DNA of 43,844 bases. Source: Streptomyces sp. SID486. GTDB taxonomy: Bacteria > Actinomycetota > Actinomycetes > Streptomycetales > Streptomycetaceae. Shown piece after piece: positions 42,266 to 43,844 of this stretch. A program made the position numbers and the translations under genes. Location of the stretch: assembly GCF_009865385.1 (NCBI RefSeq), contig NZ_WWJT01000768.1, forward strand, positions 1 through 43,844, given 5' to 3'. A model generated the notes under the pieces. That model was given only the letters and a program-made list of their open reading frames with translations. It was not told the origin of the DNA and searched no databases. Position 1 is the stretch's first letter. Every line of letters begins with the position of its first letter.

Positions 42266-43615
42266 CTAGCGGGTCCTGCGCCCCGGCAGGAAGGTGAACA
42301 CCGCGCCGCCCAGCAGGATCGCCGTGCCCGCCACCAGGCCCAGCGCCTTCAGCGCACCGTGGTCGCCGGCCCCGGTCTCGGCGAGACCGCCGTCGCCGCC
42401 GGCCCCGCTGCCGCTCGTACCGGTGCCACCGCTCGTACCGGTGCCACCGCTCGTGCCGGTGCCGCCGCCGGACGTCGAGGTGCCGCCCGCGGCGCCGCCG
42501 GGCTGCCCGGTCGTGTCCAGGGTGAGCGAGACCGCCGTCTTCGCCGGCGTGCACGTGGTGGTCGTACCGAGCGCCTTGACGGTCAGCACGCCCGGGGACA
42601 GCGTCGAGGAACCGCTCGCGCCGGGCTTGTAGGTACCGGTGAGGTCGGGGATCGCGATCGGGTCGCCCGCCTTGACGGGGCTCGCGTTGGCCGGCCCCTC
42701 CACGTGCACCGTGCCCTTGTCGGCGCCGCCCAGCACCACCTCCATGGACGGCTTCACGGAGTCCTTCGGGATCTCGGCGGGGCTGTCCATCACCGACTTC
42801 TTGAACTGCACGGTCAGCGTGTAACTCCCGCCGTTCTTCCGGGCGTTGATCTGCACCGGTGAGACCGCCTGCTTGTCGCCGATCGGGGTCTTGCAGGCGT
42901 AGGGGACCTGCACCTCCTTGCCGGTGAAGTCGGTCTGGCCGGTCCCGCCGGTCGCCGTCGGGGTGGCGGTGGCGGTGGCGGTGTGCGTCGGGGTGGCCGA
43001 GCCGGTGGGGGTCGCGGTTCCGGTGGGCGTCGCGGTCCCGGTGGGCGTCGCGGTGGAGGTGCCGCCGCCGGCCGCCGTCACCCGGATCGTCGCCGCCTTT
43101 TGCACGGTCTCCTTGGGCGCGCACTTGGTGTCGGTCGACATCGCGTTGACGGTGTACGCGTCCGGGGTGAGCGTCACCTCGCCCGCCGTGGTCAGCTTCA
43201 GGGTGCCCTTCATGTCCGAGAGCACCATGGCACCGCCCTTCGGTACGGCGGGGTTCTCCCGGGGCCCCCGCAGCGCGACGTCGGCGGTCTGCGCGCCGGC
43301 CGCCTTCAGCACACCGGACGGCTGGACGGAGTTCGCGGGCAGGTCGATGATGTCCGGGTTCCTGGAGGCGGCCTGGACGAACTTCCATCCGATGTCCACC
43401 GTGTCACCGACCTTCGCCGTGGCCGGCGCGGTGATCTCGACCTTCGTGGTGCCGTCGACGGGGTCGATGCCCGCGGGCGGCACGCAGTGGGTGGCGTACG
43501 ACACCTCGGCCGCCTGTGCGGGGGCCACCGCGGGGCCCAGCAGGACGCCCCCCGCGCAGAGCACCAGCAGGGCGCCCGTGCTCCCGGCCGTCGTGCCTCT
43601 CCTTCGCATGCTCAC
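42266..43615 (-). CDS. Secreted cell-wall protein with LAETG sorting signal and two repeated domains
   Basis: A 449-residue exported protein. A signal peptide (RRRGTTAGSTGALLVLCAGG to about AQAAE) is followed by a first domain of about 135 residues, a Thr/Pro linker of TATPTG repeats, a second domain of the same layout, a Gly/Ser/Thr linker, and the wall-sorting region: LAETG, a hydrophobic helix and the basic tail GRRTR. LAxTG is the class E sortase motif used in Streptomyces. Each domain has one Cys near its start (ATHCVPP, PYACKTP) and one near its end (DTKCAP, TTTCTP), suggesting a disulfide in each. Its GTG start at 43615 overlaps the stop of the upstream gene. Function unknown; the domains resemble DUF6801-like repeats. 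Confidence 0.85.
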   Translation of the reverse strand: MSMRRRGTTAGSTGALLVLCAGGVLLGPAVAPAQAAEVSYATHCVPPAGIDPVDGTTKVEITAPATAKVGDTVDIGWKFVQAASRNPDIIDLPANSVQPSGVLKAAGAQTADVALRGPRENPAVPKGGAMVLSDMKGTLKLTTAGEVTLTPDAYTVNAMSTDTKCAPKETVQKAATIRVTAAGGGTSTATPTGTATPTGTATPTGSATPTHTATATATPTATGGTGQTDFTGKEVQVPYACKTPIGDKQAVSPVQINARKNGGSYTLTVQFKKSVMDSPAEIPKDSVKPSMEVVLGGADKGTVHVEGPANASPVKAGDPIAIPDLTGTYKPGASGSSTLSPGVLTVKALGTTTTCTPAKTAVSLTLDTTGQPGGAAGGTSTSGGGTGTSGGTGTSGGTGTSGSGAGGDGGLAETGAGDHGALKALGLVAGTAILLGGAVFTFLPGRRTR

Positions 43616-43844
43616 GTGGGTCCCTTCGTGGTGGGAGTCGTAGGACTCGTCGGGCTGTCGTCGTGCGGTGCGGAGGACCGGCCTGCCGGGGCGCCCGGAG
43701 CGGAGTCCGGGGTGAACCACGGCAGGGCCGGGGGCGGGCCGGCCGGATCGGCCGCGGGGGCCTGGGATCCGGCGGTGCGGGGGCGCGGCAGGGGCAGGCG
43801 CGCGAGCGCGGCGGGCCGGGACGGCGCCGCCGGTGGCCGGGGCC
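43612..43844 (-). CDS. C-terminal part of an unrecognised proline-rich protein
   Basis: An open frame enters from the right edge and ends at a TGA (43614-43612) that overlaps the GTG of the LAETG-protein gene as GTGA. The visible 77 residues are rich in Pro, Ala and Arg, include ALPWFTPDSAPGAPAG, and end SPTTPTTKGPT. The third-position GC bias and the precise overlap support a real gene. It has no internal start in the window. I cannot assign a family; it may be the tail of another exported or membrane protein in the same operon. Confidence 0.6.
   Translation of the reverse strand, partial: PRPPAAPSRPAALARLPLPRPRTAGSQAPAADPAGPPPALPWFTPDSAPGAPAGRSSAPHDDSPTSPTTPTTKGPT

Overview
The window is a stretch of a high-GC actinobacterial chromosome, almost certainly a Streptomyces. 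The reasons are the very strong GC bias at third codon positions, a textbook 87-residue WhiB, frequent GTG and TTG starts, apparently leaderless promoters, and gene order. The backbone manB - DUF3499 - metallopeptidase - whiB - fbiA/fbiB - sugar-nucleotide transferase - LCP - TIGR03089, followed by acyl-CoA dehydrogenase, purE, purK and a GtrA protein, matches the order I recall for M. tuberculosis around Rv3256c-Rv3277. This is therefore old core chromosome with Streptomyces-specific insertions. I see no insertion sequence, phage, CRISPR array, tRNA or rRNA.

Layout. 1-2409: minus-strand sugar-phosphate block (partial SIS protein, Trm112-like protein, phosphomannomutase manB, DUF3499). 2688-8457: metallopeptidase-family gene, then a coupled pair on the minus strand (1240-residue glycosyltransferase/membrane protein and a secreted DUF5719 protein). 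8685-12484: the developmental regulator whiB faces a cysteine dioxygenase-like gene and the F420 genes fbiA/fbiB. Between whiB and the dioxygenase lies a short, uncatalogued ORF (9367-9462) of 31 codons ending in a run of cysteine codons. 12544-17629: AlkA-like glycosylase, nucleotidyltransferase, PGRP-type amidase, TIGR03089 protein. 18009-28083: five LytR-CpsA-Psr (LCP) genes with a GT2 glycosyltransferase and a hotdog thioesterase interleaved, a strong concentration of cell-wall glycopolymer attachment enzymes. 28150-33125: Cys/Met-rich copper-binding protein, acyl-CoA dehydrogenase, UDP-glucose dehydrogenase family gene, and a CGNR regulator divergent from two tandem VOC proteins. 33287-37454: an M19 dipeptidase paralogue that has lost its metal ligands, an intact M19 dipeptidase, purE and purK, all on the minus strand with 4-base overlaps from purK to the intact dipeptidase. 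37637-43844: GtrA protein, a two-component system, a POT peptide transporter with a long leader, an LAETG cell-wall protein and the 3' end of one more gene.

The most notable item is the polycysteine leader peptide before the dioxygenase gene. Five of its six Cys codons are TGT, the rare codon in this genome, a perfect TTGACA lies just upstream, and several hairpins follow. It looks like a cysteine-sensing attenuator attached to a cysteine-catabolic gene. Other notable points are the lost active site in the first M19 copy, a repeated GTAACC operator-like element by the CGNR gene, two clean inverted repeats between whiB and the leader, and an unusual number of short tandem repeats (periods 14-84 bases) in gaps just after genes.
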